DNA of 64,000 bases from Phycisphaerales bacterium. Lineage in GTDB: Bacteria; Planctomycetota; Phycisphaerae; Phycisphaerales; UBA1924. Made by a program: the position numbers and the translations under genes. Under the pieces are notes generated by a model that made no database searches, was not told the DNA's origin, and saw nothing but the letters and a program-made list of their open reading frames with translations. The stretch spans positions 18,683-82,682 of the forward strand of contig JAFIFZ010000033.1 of the NCBI GenBank assembly GCA_020831775.1, given 5' to 3'. Every line of letters begins with the position of its first letter. Position 1 is the first letter of the stretch. Positions 17,156-27,478 of the stretch are shown piece by piece.

Positions 17156-17257
17156 TGGACGCGTGCTCCAACGCCTTGGGCGAGGCCGGGTATTCCCCCC
17201 GCCGGCCCCGCCTTGGATCTGGAGCGACTGTACGCCCGTTTTTTGATCGGCCGTGCC

Positions 17258-20200
17258 TCAGTCGAGCCGCTCCATGATGTCCTCGAGCGCGACGCGGAGT
17301 TGCTCGTCCTCGCTGGCGATCTCCGCCTCGGGACGCTGGGGCACATGGATGTCGGGGATAGCCCCGTTGTTGTCCATGTCGGTGCCGTCTTCGAGGTACC
17401 ACCCGCGTCCGGGCAGGCGGACGCGCGTGCCGTCGATGAGGAGGAACGATCCGGTGGAGATGACGCCGCCGTAGGTCTGCTCGCCGACGAGGTTGCCCCG
17501 CCCGTACGCCTTGAACCCGTGGGAGATGATCTCGGCGTTGGAGTGGCTCTTGGTGTTGCTGAGCATGTTGACCTCGCCGGTGAAGCGCGGCATGAGCAGG
17601 CGGTCCTGGGGGTAGTGGCCGGTCTGGGAGCGGTCGGCGCCGCGCCCGATCGTGTAGGCGTGGTTGCCGGGGACGAGGGAGGCGAGGATGCGGTCGGCCG
17701 TCCAGCCGCCGCCGTTGTTGCGGACATCGATGATGAGCCCGTCGCGCCCCCTCGTCGCGGCGTACATGTCGCGCATGTAGCGATCCAGCGAGGGCTGGTT
17801 CATCGCCTGGATGTGCACATACCCGACACGCCCGCCGGACCACTCGTCGACGAGCCTCGCGTTGTGCTCGACCCACGCGTCGTACCGCATGTCGTTGAGT
17901 CGGGAGGTGCTGACGGGGTGGAGCAGGAGGCGCTTGTCTTGCCCGTCTCGCCGCACGGTGACGATCGTCTCCTCGCCGACGCGGCCTTCCATCTTCGACT
18001 CCATGGTCTCTCCGGGGCCGAAGGGTTCGAGCTCGATCTCGACGATGAGATCACCCTCGTGCAGGCGCATGGCGCCGGCGCCGGCCGGGCCGTCTCGGTA
18101 GACCTTTGTCACGCGGTAGGCGTGGTTGGTGTCATCGAGCCCGGCGCGTTCTGTCTCGACGCCGAGGCGTCCGACCGGGCGCCGGTTCTCGCGGTACTCG
18201 CCCTTGCTCCCGAAGCCCAGGTGAGAGCGGTCCAGCTCGCCAAACAGCCGGGCGCCGACATACTTGAACTCTTCGCGGGTCCGAGCGCGGGCCGCGAGCT
18301 CGGCGTATTCGTCGGTGAGCCGGGGCCAGTCGGTCCCGGCCATGTCGGGGTCGTAGAAGAACTCGCTGAGCATCCTCGCCGCCTCACGCAGCTTCCGCTC
18401 GGACTGCTCGGCGAGGTCGATCGTCAGCGTCGCGTCGATGTCGTGGAAGGTGTACCCACCGCCCCGCACGCTGGAACCCCCCGCGCGGCTGGACCGCACG
18501 AACACGAACTGATCCCCCGAGGGCGTCATGTGCTGCATGCTCACCGACCCGCCGAGGCTCCGACGGTCCGAGCCGTCCCACGCGATCGAATACGCGTTCC
18601 ACGAGCCGTCGATCTGCCCGTTGAAGACGATCCGCCCGCCGCAGGGCGTGACCTCGATGTTGCCGACCGACTCCTCGTTATTGAAGACCTCGCGGACGCG
18701 CTGGTAGGCGTCGTCGAGGTCGAGCTCGCGGGGATCGGCGTACTCGCGCTCGTCGGGGTCGGCGGGGATCGGCCCGCGGTTGCGCACGCGCCGCGCCGCT
18801 TCGGCGTAGTAGGCGTGGATCTGCTCGGTCGACATCGCGTCGAGCTCGCGGTCCAGGTGCACCGCGTAGATGTCGAAGTTCGGCTGGCGCTGCCCCGTGC
18901 GGATGCGGTTGGAGCGGAACACGAGCACGCGCCCGTCGGCCGACCAGCGCGGGTCGACGCAGTTGCGCGGGTGGCGGGAGATGTCCACCGGTTCGGCCGA
19001 GCCGTCGATCGGCACGATGAACACATTGGCGCTGTAGTCCATGTCGTTGGCCGAAAACGCGACATAGTTGCCATCGGGGCTGATGCGCCAGTCGATCCCC
19101 GCGTCCCAGTGGTTGACCAGCGTGTACTCGCGCCCGTTGGCCAGCTCCATGATCATGATCCTGCCCTGCGCCCGCTTGAACGAGAGGTACCGCCCGCACG
19201 CGGAGGGCTGCGGCATCTGGTCGTTGTCGTACCACTGCACCACCGGCTCGATGTCGAAGCGGATCGCGTCCTGCCAGCGTTCGCGGTCGTGCTTGTCGCC
19301 GTCGGACCCGTTGACCAGTTCCTCGCGCGTCATCGCGACCGTCGCGGCGTAGATCGACTCGGTCCCGTCGGCGTCGCCTGAAAAGTACAGCTTGGTCCCG
19401 TCGGGCGACCAGGCGATCTGCCGATTGCGGTCGTGTCCCGGGGTCACCAGCCTCGTCGGCGTGTGCTCGCCGATCGCGCGGACGAACACGCGCCCGTACG
19501 CGACCGTCGCCATCACCTTCCCGTCGGGGCTCAGCGCCGCCTCGGAGACCTCGCGCGAAACCGATTGGTCCTCGGTGTCTTCGAGCGTGTCTTCAGGCGC
19601 CGTGATCGAGAGCCGCCGCGGCGAGGCGCCTCCACGAGACAGGTCGAGGCGGTACAGCCCGTCCCAACGGCTGAAGACCACCGTCCGCCCGTCGGCGGAC
19701 ACATCGAACTGGTGGATGTCGCGCTCGTCGAAGCGGGTCAGGCGCTCGATCGAGGCCTCACCCTCGGTCGCGCGCATGCGGTAGAGGTTGACCGTCCGGT
19801 CCTCACGGTCGGAGAGGAAGAGGATGGTCCGGTCATCCGCCCAGCGCGGCTTGCCGTCGTCGCCCTCCCACTCGGTCAGTTGGGTGAACCCGCCGCCCTG
19901 GCGGTCGAACAGCCAGATCTGCATGCGTTCGGGCCCCCGGTAATGGCGCCGGTGCCACCCGTAGGCCCGCCCGAGCTCCGTACGCATGTACCCGTTGCGG
20001 ACGAACGCGATGTGGCGTCCGTCGGGACTGACGGCCGGGTACGACCCGAAGGCGTCGTGCAGGCGCGAAGGATCGCCGCCCTCGGGCGAGATCGCGTACG
20101 GGCGGTGCGACTGGTATGGGTCGCCCTCGATCCGGGCGTCGAAGAGGATGGCCTCATTGCCGTCGGCGTCGAGCCCGTAGCCCCGGACCGTGCAGCGTTC

Positions 20201-20548
20201 GTCGGTGACGGTGATGCGTCGGATGCCCGTGCCGTCGGCGTGCATCTCATAGATGTTGGGGTAGCCGCTGCGGGTCGAGTTGAAGGCGACGCGCCGTCCG
20301 TCGAGGCTCCACGCCGATCGGGTGTCGTCGGCGGGGTGGGAGGTCAGCCTCCGCGCCTCGCCCCCGTCCGCCGGGGCTCTCCAGAGATCCCCCCGCCAGC
20401 TGAAGACGACCTGCGAGCCGTCGGGGCTGATCGAGGGGTAACGCGGCAGATCGACATTCCCGCCCGCGGCCGCGCCGGGGGCAAGGCCCCCGAGCACCAC
20501 GAGCAAAACGACAACCACCGCCGGGACGCGTCGCGCCGTCCGATCCAT
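17258..20548 (-). CDS. Tricorn-type protease (S41 family) with beta-propeller, secreted
   Basis: A large peptidase of 1096 residues predicted to trim oligopeptides outside the cytoplasm. The order is: signal peptide (1-29, ending GAAAGG); a beta-propeller of TolB/PD40-like repeats (several SPDG motifs, about 30-600); a core domain; a PDZ domain (about 830-900); and a C-terminal S41 domain. The S41 domain has GLIIDVRNNGGGWTADR and the nucleophile serine near 1003 (SHSNAE). The ATG at 20548 follows AGGAG by 7 nt, so the longer open frame upstream is not used. Archaeal Tricorn is cytosolic, so export is a notable difference. Peptide products could in principle feed the Opp transporter encoded nearby. 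Confidence 0.93.
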   Translation of the reverse strand: MDRTARRVPAVVVVLLVVLGGLAPGAAAGGNVDLPRYPSISPDGSQVVFSWRGDLWRAPADGGEARRLTSHPADDTRSAWSLDGRRVAFNSTRSGYPNIYEMHADGTGIRRITVTDERCTVRGYGLDADGNEAILFDARIEGDPYQSHRPYAISPEGGDPSRLHDAFGSYPAVSPDGRHIAFVRNGYMRTELGRAYGWHRRHYRGPERMQIWLFDRQGGGFTQLTEWEGDDGKPRWADDRTILFLSDREDRTVNLYRMRATEGEASIERLTRFDERDIHQFDVSADGRTVVFSRWDGLYRLDLSRGGASPRRLSITAPEDTLEDTEDQSVSREVSEAALSPDGKVMATVAYGRVFVRAIGEHTPTRLVTPGHDRNRQIAWSPDGTKLYFSGDADGTESIYAATVAMTREELVNGSDGDKHDRERWQDAIRFDIEPVVQWYDNDQMPQPSACGRYLSFKRAQGRIMIMELANGREYTLVNHWDAGIDWRISPDGNYVAFSANDMDYSANVFIVPIDGSAEPVDISRHPRNCVDPRWSADGRVLVFRSNRIRTGQRQPNFDIYAVHLDRELDAMSTEQIHAYYAEAARRVRNRGPIPADPDEREYADPRELDLDDAYQRVREVFNNEESVGNIEVTPCGGRIVFNGQIDGSWNAYSIAWDGSDRRSLGGSVSMQHMTPSGDQFVFVRSSRAGGSSVRGGGYTFHDIDATLTIDLAEQSERKLREAARMLSEFFYDPDMAGTDWPRLTDEYAELAARARTREEFKYVGARLFGELDRSHLGFGSKGEYRENRRPVGRLGVETERAGLDDTNHAYRVTKVYRDGPAGAGAMRLHEGDLIVEIELEPFGPGETMESKMEGRVGEETIVTVRRDGQDKRLLLHPVSTSRLNDMRYDAWVEHNARLVDEWSGGRVGYVHIQAMNQPSLDRYMRDMYAATRGRDGLIIDVRNNGGGWTADRILASLVPGNHAYTIGRGADRSQTGHYPQDRLLMPRFTGEVNMLSNTKSHSNAEIISHGFKAYGRGNLVGEQTYGGVISTGSFLLIDGTRVRLPGRGWYLEDGTDMDNNGAIPDIHVPQRPEAEIASEDEQLRVALEDIMERLD

Positions 20549-20778
20549 AGCAGACTCCTGCTGTTGCTTCTCAGAACAAGTGAAACTCATGCGTCGGGTT
20601 TTCGAGTATACCAGAATCCCCGGGCGAGGTTCGGCCCCGGGGTGCGCGGGGGGCCCGCGGCTGTACAGGCGGGCCGCAAATGCAGAACAGAGCACGCAAC
20701 AGCCGAAAGAATGCAAGCCCATTTCGGGATCGGAACGGATGATCGGCGGGTCGCCCGTCGCGAACCGGGGAGGAAGCC
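20549..20778. promoter_or_regulatory. Divergent control region
   Basis: A 230-nt non-coding gap between the Tricorn gene (minus) and the LURP-one-like gene (plus), so it must hold both promoters. On the minus strand TATACT (20610-20605) is a possible -10 box about 57 nt before the Tricorn ATG. I do not see a convincing -35 partner. Confidence 0.35.
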
Positions 20779-21390
20779 ATGGTCGTCGAGTCGAATCCTG
20801 TTCAAGCGACAACCGGCGAGAAGTACACCATCCGGCGCAAGGTCTTCAAGATCTTCGGCGCTTCCTTCCATGTCTACGGGCCAGACCGGCAGGTCGTCGG
20901 CTACTGCCGCCAGAAGGCCTTCCGCCTCCGCGAGGACATCCGTCTGTACACCGGGCCGGACATGGGCGAGGAGTTGCTCCGCCTCAACGCACGCAACATC
21001 ATCGACTTCAGCGCCACTTACGATGTCTCGCTGCCGACCGGCGAGCGGCTCGGCTCGCTCCGCCGCAAGGGCATGCGCTCGTCGTTCGTCCGCGACTCGT
21101 GGCTCGTCTTCGACGAGAACGACAACCAGGCCGCGACGATCACCGAGATCGGCTCAGCCGCGATGCTCCGCCGGTATGTCGACCTCGTGGCGATCCTCTC
21201 GCCCCAGCGGTACGAGGTGAAGCGCATCAGCGACGGCGCCGTGCTCGCCCGCTTCCGCCAGCACTTCAATCCATGGGTGTTCAGGCTCGGCGTCTCGATC
21301 GAGGCGGACGATCCAGTGATCGACGAACTGGTCATCCTCGGCGCCGCCTGCCTGATCGCGGCGATCGAGGGGCGCGAGTACCGACGCTGA
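20779..21390 (+). CDS. LURP-one-related / scramblase-like family protein
   Basis: A 203-residue protein of the YxjI / LURP-one-related family, with a Tubby-like beta-barrel fold. Typical features are YTIRRKVFKIFGASFHVYG near the N-terminus, a strand-rich middle and a C-terminal hydrophobic helix (VIDELVILGAACLIAAIE), which in Tubby-like folds lies inside the barrel. Bacterial members have no proven activity; lipid binding or scrambling is suggested for distant relatives. GGAGG lies 5 nt before the ATG. It is monocistronic, between the Tricorn gene and the SOD gene. Confidence 0.85.
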   Translation: MVVESNPVQATTGEKYTIRRKVFKIFGASFHVYGPDRQVVGYCRQKAFRLREDIRLYTGPDMGEELLRLNARNIIDFSATYDVSLPTGERLGSLRRKGMRSSFVRDSWLVFDENDNQAATITEIGSAAMLRRYVDLVAILSPQRYEVKRISDGAVLARFRQHFNPWVFRLGVSIEADDPVIDELVILGAACLIAAIEGREYRR

Positions 21391-21532
21391 TCGCACGACG
21401 AACTCCAGCCGACCCGGGTGTCCGCTGCGTACACGCTCCGCCCGCCCACGCCCCGTAGGATCTTTCCCAGAGAGATCCGGACCACCCCGAGCGCCGACGC
21501 AGACCGCGCCGGCCACGAAAGGAGCGTGATCG

Positions 21533-22360
21533 ATGGACACCCCAGCAGCAGACAACATCAACAACGCCGATGCAACAGCGGACAGCCCGCTCTCTCGGCG
21601 CGCAGCCCTCGCGGCACTCGGCGCAGGAGGCCTCGGCGCACTCGCTTCAGCCGCAGCGGCGCAGCCAAGGCAACCTCGCCGGCGCGCACGCGACGACGAC
21701 GATGCGCGGCACGCCATGCCCGGCTGGGACGACGAAAAGGGCGAGTTCGTCCTCCCAGACCTCCCCTACCCCTACGACGCACTCGAACCCCACATCGACG
21801 AACAGACCATGCGCATCCACCACCAGCGCCACCACCAAAGCTATGTTGACGGGCTTAATCGCGCGCTGAACGAACTCGCAAAGATCCGCTCGGGAGACGC
21901 CGACGCCGGCCTCATCAAGCACTGGTCGCGCGAGGTCTCATTCCACGGCGGCGGGCACATCAACCACACACTCTTCTGGCTCTGCATGGCGCCCGAAGGC
22001 CGGGGCGGGGGCGGCGAGCCGTCCGGCACGCTCATGGAGCACATCCGTCGCGATTTCGGCTCGTTCGACGCCTTCAAAACCCACTTCAAGGCCGCCTCCG
22101 GCGCCGTCGAAGCCTCCGGCTGGGGCTGGCTCGTCTACGACCCGATCTCGCAGCGCCTCATGGTCATGCAGATGGAGAAGCAGCAGGACATGCTCCTGAC
22201 CGGCGGCGTCCCCCTCATGGGCGTCGATGTCTGGGAACACGCCTACTACCTGAAGTACCAGAACCGCCGCGGCGACTATGTCGACGCGTTCATGAAGGTC
22301 GTCAACTGGCCCTACATCGCTCGCGTCTACGAGCGGGCCCGCACCGGACAGAGGGCCTGA
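21533..22360 (+). CDS. Fe/Mn superoxide dismutase with Tat signal peptide
   Basis: Dismutates superoxide to oxygen and hydrogen peroxide. The N-terminus carries a twin-arginine signal (SRRAALAALGAGGLG, residues 21-35) followed by an Ala-rich segment and a charged linker (DDDDARH), so the folded metalloenzyme is probably exported. The catalytic domain starts near LPDLPYPYDALEPHID. Metal ligands are H96 (MRIHHQRHH), the His in GGHINHTLFW, and the Asp and His in DVWEHAYYLKY. GGAG lies 9 nt before the ATG. Whether Fe or Mn is bound cannot be decided by eye. Most bacterial Fe/Mn SODs are cytosolic. Confidence 0.94.
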   Translation: MDTPAADNINNADATADSPLSRRAALAALGAGGLGALASAAAAQPRQPRRRARDDDDARHAMPGWDDEKGEFVLPDLPYPYDALEPHIDEQTMRIHHQRHHQSYVDGLNRALNELAKIRSGDADAGLIKHWSREVSFHGGGHINHTLFWLCMAPEGRGGGGEPSGTLMEHIRRDFGSFDAFKTHFKAASGAVEASGWGWLVYDPISQRLMVMQMEKQQDMLLTGGVPLMGVDVWEHAYYLKYQNRRGDYVDAFMKVVNWPYIARVYERARTGQRA

Positions 22361-22419
22361 CCCCGAAATCTGTTTGTGTTTCGATAGGTTTTTGGCTAGA
22401 TTCCGCGAGATATGGTCTG

Positions 22420-22443
22420 AAAAAATGGGCCGTTTGCTGGCCC
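22420..22443 (-). terminator. Rho-independent terminator of the opp operon
   Basis: On the minus strand GGGCC AGCAAAC GGCCC is followed by ATTTTTTC. It lies about 210 nt downstream of the oppF stop, in the 291-nt convergent gap between the SOD gene and oppF. The rest of that gap (22361-22651) shows no gene. Confidence 0.65.
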
Positions 22444-22651
22444 CAAACCGTTCTTGCGGCATTCTGGAAATGTCTTGTCTCTCTCTCCTCCTTAACTCGG
22501 CTGCGGGCGGACACGCTGCGGCCGGGTTTACTTTTTGAGCCCACGCTCCCCAGAGACACCCCGCAGCAAAGCAACAACCGAGACGCACAACGGCCGATCC
22601 GCCGCCGTTTCGGGGGCTCCCACAAATTCCTGAAAGACAACACCCGGCTTG

Positions 22652-23656
<1,005 letters not shown>

Positions 23657-23672
23657 CGGTGGGTTTCGGGGC

Positions 23673-24713
23673 TCACTCGCGTTCGGTCGCGCCGACGGTC
23701 AGCGCGGCGGGCTTGTCCAGAGGGAAGTGGCAGCGGACGGGGTGGTGCTCGTCGCCGTGGTCGAGCAGTTCGGGTTCCTCGGCCTTGCATCGGTCCTGGG
23801 CGTAGCCGCAGCGGTCGCGGAAGCGGCAGCCCTCGGGCAGGTCGAACAGGCTGGGCACGATGCCCTTGATCGCGGGCAGTCTCTTGCCAACCTCTTTGCC
23901 GCCTTGGCGAGACCCCTTCTTGGGGATCGATTCGAGCAGCGCCTTGGTGTAAGGGTGGCGGGGCGAGTGGAAGATCTCGCGCACCGGCGCGCTCTCGATC
24001 ACCCTGCCCGCGTACATCACCATCACGCGGTCGCAAACCTGCGCCACCACGCCGAGGTCGTGCGTGATGAGCATGATGGCGGTGTTCATCTTCTCCTTCA
24101 GCCGCCCCATCAGCGCCAGGATCTGCGCCTGGATGGTCACATCCAGCGCCGTCGTCGGCTCATCGGCGATCAGGAGCTCCGGCTCGCAGCAGAGGGCCAT
24201 CGCGATCATCACGCGCTGACGCATTCCGCCCGAGAGCTGGTGCGGGTACTCGTCGATCCGCTGCTCTGGGTTGGGGATGTCCACCAGCCGGAGCATCTCG
24301 ATCGCCCGCTTGCGCCGCTCCCTCTTGCCCATCTTCGTGTGGTACTTCAGCGCCTCGTCGAGCTGCCACCCGATCCGGAAGACCGGGTTCAGGCTCGTCA
24401 TCGGCTCTTGGAAGATCATCGCGATCTTGTCGCCCCGCACGCGGCGCATGCGGCTCTCGGGGGCAGTCGCGAGGTTCTCCTTGCCGAACATGATCTGGCT
24501 CTTGGGGTCGATGATGCTCACACGCTCGGGCAGGAGGCGCATCACCGTCTTGCTGGTGACCGTCTTGCCGCAGCCCGACTCGCCGACGATCCCCAGCGTC
24601 TCGCCCGAATAGACCTCGAAAGAGACATCGTCGACGGCGGTGACGGTCCCCCGGTCTGTCCTGAACCGGGTGGTCAGGTTCCGCACCTTCAGGATGGGCT
24701 CTTGCGTGGTCAT
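23673..24713 (-). CDS. oppD: Oligopeptide/dipeptide ABC transporter ATPase, OppD type
   Basis: First ATPase of the peptide importer, 346 residues. Walker A is GESGCGKTV near residue 43, the Q-loop [10 protein letters not shown], the signature [15 protein letters not shown] and Walker [15 protein letters not shown]. The C-terminus has the [14 protein letters not shown] cysteine cluster of the Opp/Dpp subfamily. It starts 21 nt after the oppC stop. Confidence 0.95.
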   Translation of the reverse strand: MTTQEPILKVRNLTTRFRTDRGTVTAVDDVSFEVYSGETLGIVGESGCGKTVTSKTVMRLLPERVSIIDPKSQIMFGKENLATAPESRMRRVRGDKIAMIFQEPMTSLNPVFRIGWQLDEALKYHTKMGKRERRKRAIEMLRLVDIPNPEQRIDEYPHQLSGGMRQRVMIAMALCCEPELLIADEPTTALDVTIQAQILALMGRLKEKMNTAIMLITHDLGVVAQVCDRVMVMYAGRVIESAPVREIFHSPRHPYTKALLESIPKKGSRQGGKEVGKRLPAIKGIVPSLFDLPEGCRFRDRCGYAQDRCKAEEPELLDHGDEHHPVRCHFPLDKPAALTVGATERE

Positions 24714-24734
24714 CAGTGGATCGGTCGCCGCCGG

Positions 24735-26423
24735 TCAGCCGACATGCTTGGGGTCGAACGCGTCCTGCAGCGCGTCGGTGAAGATATTGAACGCCAGTAC
24801 GAGCGTGAACATGAAGAAGGTCGCGCCGCCGATCTGCCAGAAGAAATCGTTGGCCACCTGCGCCTTGGACTGCTCGATCATCACCCCCCACGACGAGCCG
24901 ATCCCCGGCTGCAGCCCCAGCCCCAGGAAGGTCAAAATCACCTCGCTCTTGATCGCCCCGATGAACAGCAGCGAGAAGTTGATAAACATCAGGTGCAGCG
25001 TGTTGGGGATCAGGTGCTTGACGAGGATGTACATCCGCCCGAACCCGATCGCCGTCGCCGCCTGGATGTACTCCAGCTCCTTCAGCTTCATCGCCTCGCC
25101 CCGCACCACGCGGCAGGGCCCGATCCAGAATGTCAGGCAGAACGCGATGTACAGCGGGATCAGCGTCCCGTACACATCCGTGTCGATGAACATGAACTGC
25201 AGCACAACCAACAGCACCAGGCTCGGGATCGAGCTCAAGGTCGAGTACAGCCAGACCACCGCGTGGTCGACCCACCCGCCGAAAAACGCCGCGGCCGCCC
25301 CGATCAGGCTCCCAAAGAGTACCGAGACAAACGCCGCGACAAACCCCACCTGCATCGCGATCTTCGACGAGTACAGCCCGCGGATCAGGATCGACCGTCC
25401 CTGCTGGTCGGTGCCCAGGAGGAGCTGGAAGCGGTACACCACGCCCCTGATCCCCGTCGGCTGGGGGAAGAGATCCAGCAGCGGCGCCTCGGCCGCGTCC
25501 AGGCGCTCGGCGACGATCTCGATGATCCGAGGCCGGATCTCATCGACCGCATCGAGGATGCTCTCGATGAGCTCTTTGGGCCAGAGCTCGTCTTCAACAA
25601 ACTCGCCGATCGGAGTCTCCGGCTCCTCGCTGGCCATCTCCAGCGCGTCGTACGCGTCGAACAGGTCCTCGACCCCGAGTTCCTCGAACGCCGTGACATC
25701 CAGCCCGATCGCCGCGGCCGACGCCTTGAACTCCAGCACCCGCCGCTCGATCTCCTCCAGCGAGAAGTAGAGCTGCTCGCGCGCGTCGACGACGCGCTCG
25801 AACACCGCCGACGGCACCCCGTCCGGCCCCGGGTCCGCCGTCAGACGATCGCGCTCGGCCTCGGCGTTGACGACCTCCGTCTCCAAGATCGCCAGCCCGG
25901 CGATGATGATCTGGATCCTCGCCAGCCCCGCCTCCGCCGCGGCCGCGACATCCGCCTGGTTGAGCACCGACACAAACACATCGAAGCGTTCGATGACCGT
26001 TTCGCGCTGGGCCTGGACGATCCGCCGGTGTCCAAGCCCGGCTTCGGCGATGACCTGGGCCGCCGTCGCCTCGTCGGCCGGGTCGACCCGGCGGAGCGCT
26101 TCGACCGCGTTGGAGCCCTCCGTTCGCCATGTCATGAACTGGCGGTAGCGGAACGCCGGCGCCCGCTCTCGACCGAACCCGGAAAGCTCGCTGGGGGCGA
26201 TCCGCTCCTGGGGCGCGTCGGGCAGCAGCAGCCCGAGGACCGGGCGGTCCGAAAGGTCGTACCAATCGGTCCACTTGCCAAACGCCTGCAGCCCCTGGGT
26301 CAGAAAGATCCAGCCCACCAGAAGCACAAACGCCCCGATGATGCCCATCGCGACGAGCGCGCTGCGGTTGCGCCGCAGTTTGCGGAAGCCGCGAGAGCCG
26401 AAGAATCGTCCGATCACTTTCAT
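24735..26423 (-). CDS. oppC: Peptide ABC transporter permease OppC with a large insertion
   Basis: Membrane subunit of the importer. Residues 1-45 hold the N-terminal cytoplasmic segment and first membrane helix (about 22-44). The conserved core restarts at GTDQQGRSILIRG (residue 337) and runs through five more helices with the EAA-like loop EYIQAATAIGFGRMYI. Between them lies an insertion of roughly 230 residues more than usual (about 26288 down to 25434 in genome coordinates), giving 562 residues against about 300 in common OppC. The inserted part is helical, acidic and rich in Glu/Ala heptad-like stretches. The ATG at 26423 lies 10 nt after oppB. Confidence 0.93.
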   Translation of the reverse strand: MKVIGRFFGSRGFRKLRRNRSALVAMGIIGAFVLLVGWIFLTQGLQAFGKWTDWYDLSDRPVLGLLLPDAPQERIAPSELSGFGRERAPAFRYRQFMTWRTEGSNAVEALRRVDPADEATAAQVIAEAGLGHRRIVQAQRETVIERFDVFVSVLNQADVAAAAEAGLARIQIIIAGLAILETEVVNAEAERDRLTADPGPDGVPSAVFERVVDAREQLYFSLEEIERRVLEFKASAAAIGLDVTAFEELGVEDLFDAYDALEMASEEPETPIGEFVEDELWPKELIESILDAVDEIRPRIIEIVAERLDAAEAPLLDLFPQPTGIRGVVYRFQLLLGTDQQGRSILIRGLYSSKIAMQVGFVAAFVSVLFGSLIGAAAAFFGGWVDHAVVWLYSTLSSIPSLVLLVVLQFMFIDTDVYGTLIPLYIAFCLTFWIGPCRVVRGEAMKLKELEYIQAATAIGFGRMYILVKHLIPNTLHLMFINFSLLFIGAIKSEVILTFLGLGLQPGIGSSWGVMIEQSKAQVANDFFWQIGGATFFMFTLVLAFNIFTDALQDAFDPKHVG

Positions 26424-26433
26424 GGGCCTGCGT

Positions 26434-27426
26434 TCACTTGAGCCTGACGCGCGGGTCGACCAGCGCGTAGAGCACATCCGTCAGGATGATCGAGATGATA
26501 AAGACCGCCGCGAACAACGCCGTAAAGGTCTGCACGACCGGGAAGTCCTTGCCCCGGATCGCCTCGATCAGCGTCCGGCCCATCCCCGGGATGTTGAAGT
26601 AGTACTCGACGAGGATCGACCCCGTGATCACAAACGGCAGCGTGATCATGATCCGCGTGATGATCGGGATCAGCGCGTTCTTGAGCATGTGGACGAACAT
26701 GATCTTCGTCCGCCCCACGCCCTTGGCCTTGGCGGTGGTGATGTAGTCCCGGTTGGTCTCCTCGACCATCACCGCCCGGTAAAACCGCGTGTCGTAGCCG
26801 ATCGCCACGATCACGCCGATCATCACAGGCAGCGCGCAGTAGCGGAACCACTGCCCCAGCGCGTCGATCGGGCTGCCCGCCCAGAAGCCGACGGTCGACA
26901 GCCGCTCGTCGTACCCCTGCACCGCGAAGAACTCCACATCGAACCTCTGATTCAGCCAGTACGCCCCGAAATACTGCCCCATCACGATGTACACGAGGTA
27001 GCTGACGCTCATCCCGAGGACCGTCAGGAAGACAAGTGTCTTGTCGATCCCCCTCCCCCTGAAGAACGCCGCGATCAGCCCGATCGAGATCGCGATCGCC
27101 CCCGTTAATATCAGCTGAGGCAGCGTGATCAGCAGCGTCGGCGGGATCGAGGTGGCGATCAACTCGTTGACCGGCATCCTCTTGTCCCAGCTCCGCTCGG
27201 AGAAATCGAGCGTCACGATTCTCTTGAGAAAGTCGAGATACTGCACCACGAACGGGCGGTTGAGCCCGAAGTCCTCGCGGATGCGGTCGTACTGCGCCTG
27301 ATCCGGGCTCTTGCCGAGGAAGGCGTACACCGGGTCCTGCACGCGCAGCGCGAGCATCACCAGCAGGATGATGCCCAGGTAGACCGGGATGTTGTAGAGC
27401 AAGCGCCGGAAGATGAACGCCCACAT
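26434..27426 (-). CDS. oppB: Peptide ABC transporter permease, OppB type
   Basis: A 330-residue permease with six membrane helices, starting MWAFIFRRLLYNIPVYLGII as in the OppB/DppB family. The EAA loop is in TNRDYITTAKAKGVGRTKIM, and GSILVEYYFNIPGMGR is the conserved C-terminal signature. Compared with common members there is an enlarged external segment (about residues 150-195, QRFDVEFFAVQGYDERLS), so this permease too is slightly longer in the loop facing the binding protein. Second gene of the operon, 52 nt after oppA. Confidence 0.94.
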   Translation of the reverse strand: MWAFIFRRLLYNIPVYLGIILLVMLALRVQDPVYAFLGKSPDQAQYDRIREDFGLNRPFVVQYLDFLKRIVTLDFSERSWDKRMPVNELIATSIPPTLLITLPQLILTGAIAISIGLIAAFFRGRGIDKTLVFLTVLGMSVSYLVYIVMGQYFGAYWLNQRFDVEFFAVQGYDERLSTVGFWAGSPIDALGQWFRYCALPVMIGVIVAIGYDTRFYRAVMVEETNRDYITTAKAKGVGRTKIMFVHMLKNALIPIITRIMITLPFVITGSILVEYYFNIPGMGRTLIEAIRGKDFPVVQTFTALFAAVFIISIILTDVLYALVDPRVRLK

Positions 27427-27478
27427 CGGTGTCGAGCCCTCGGCTGGAGTGCAGGTCGGAAGTGAGGGTCGTCAGCGA

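Noticed and set aside
22361..22651. Small stable RNA (SRP RNA or 6S-like) in the gap after the SOD gene
   Set aside because: Only a short hairpin with a T-tract on the minus strand is convincing. The conserved SRP core sequence is absent.
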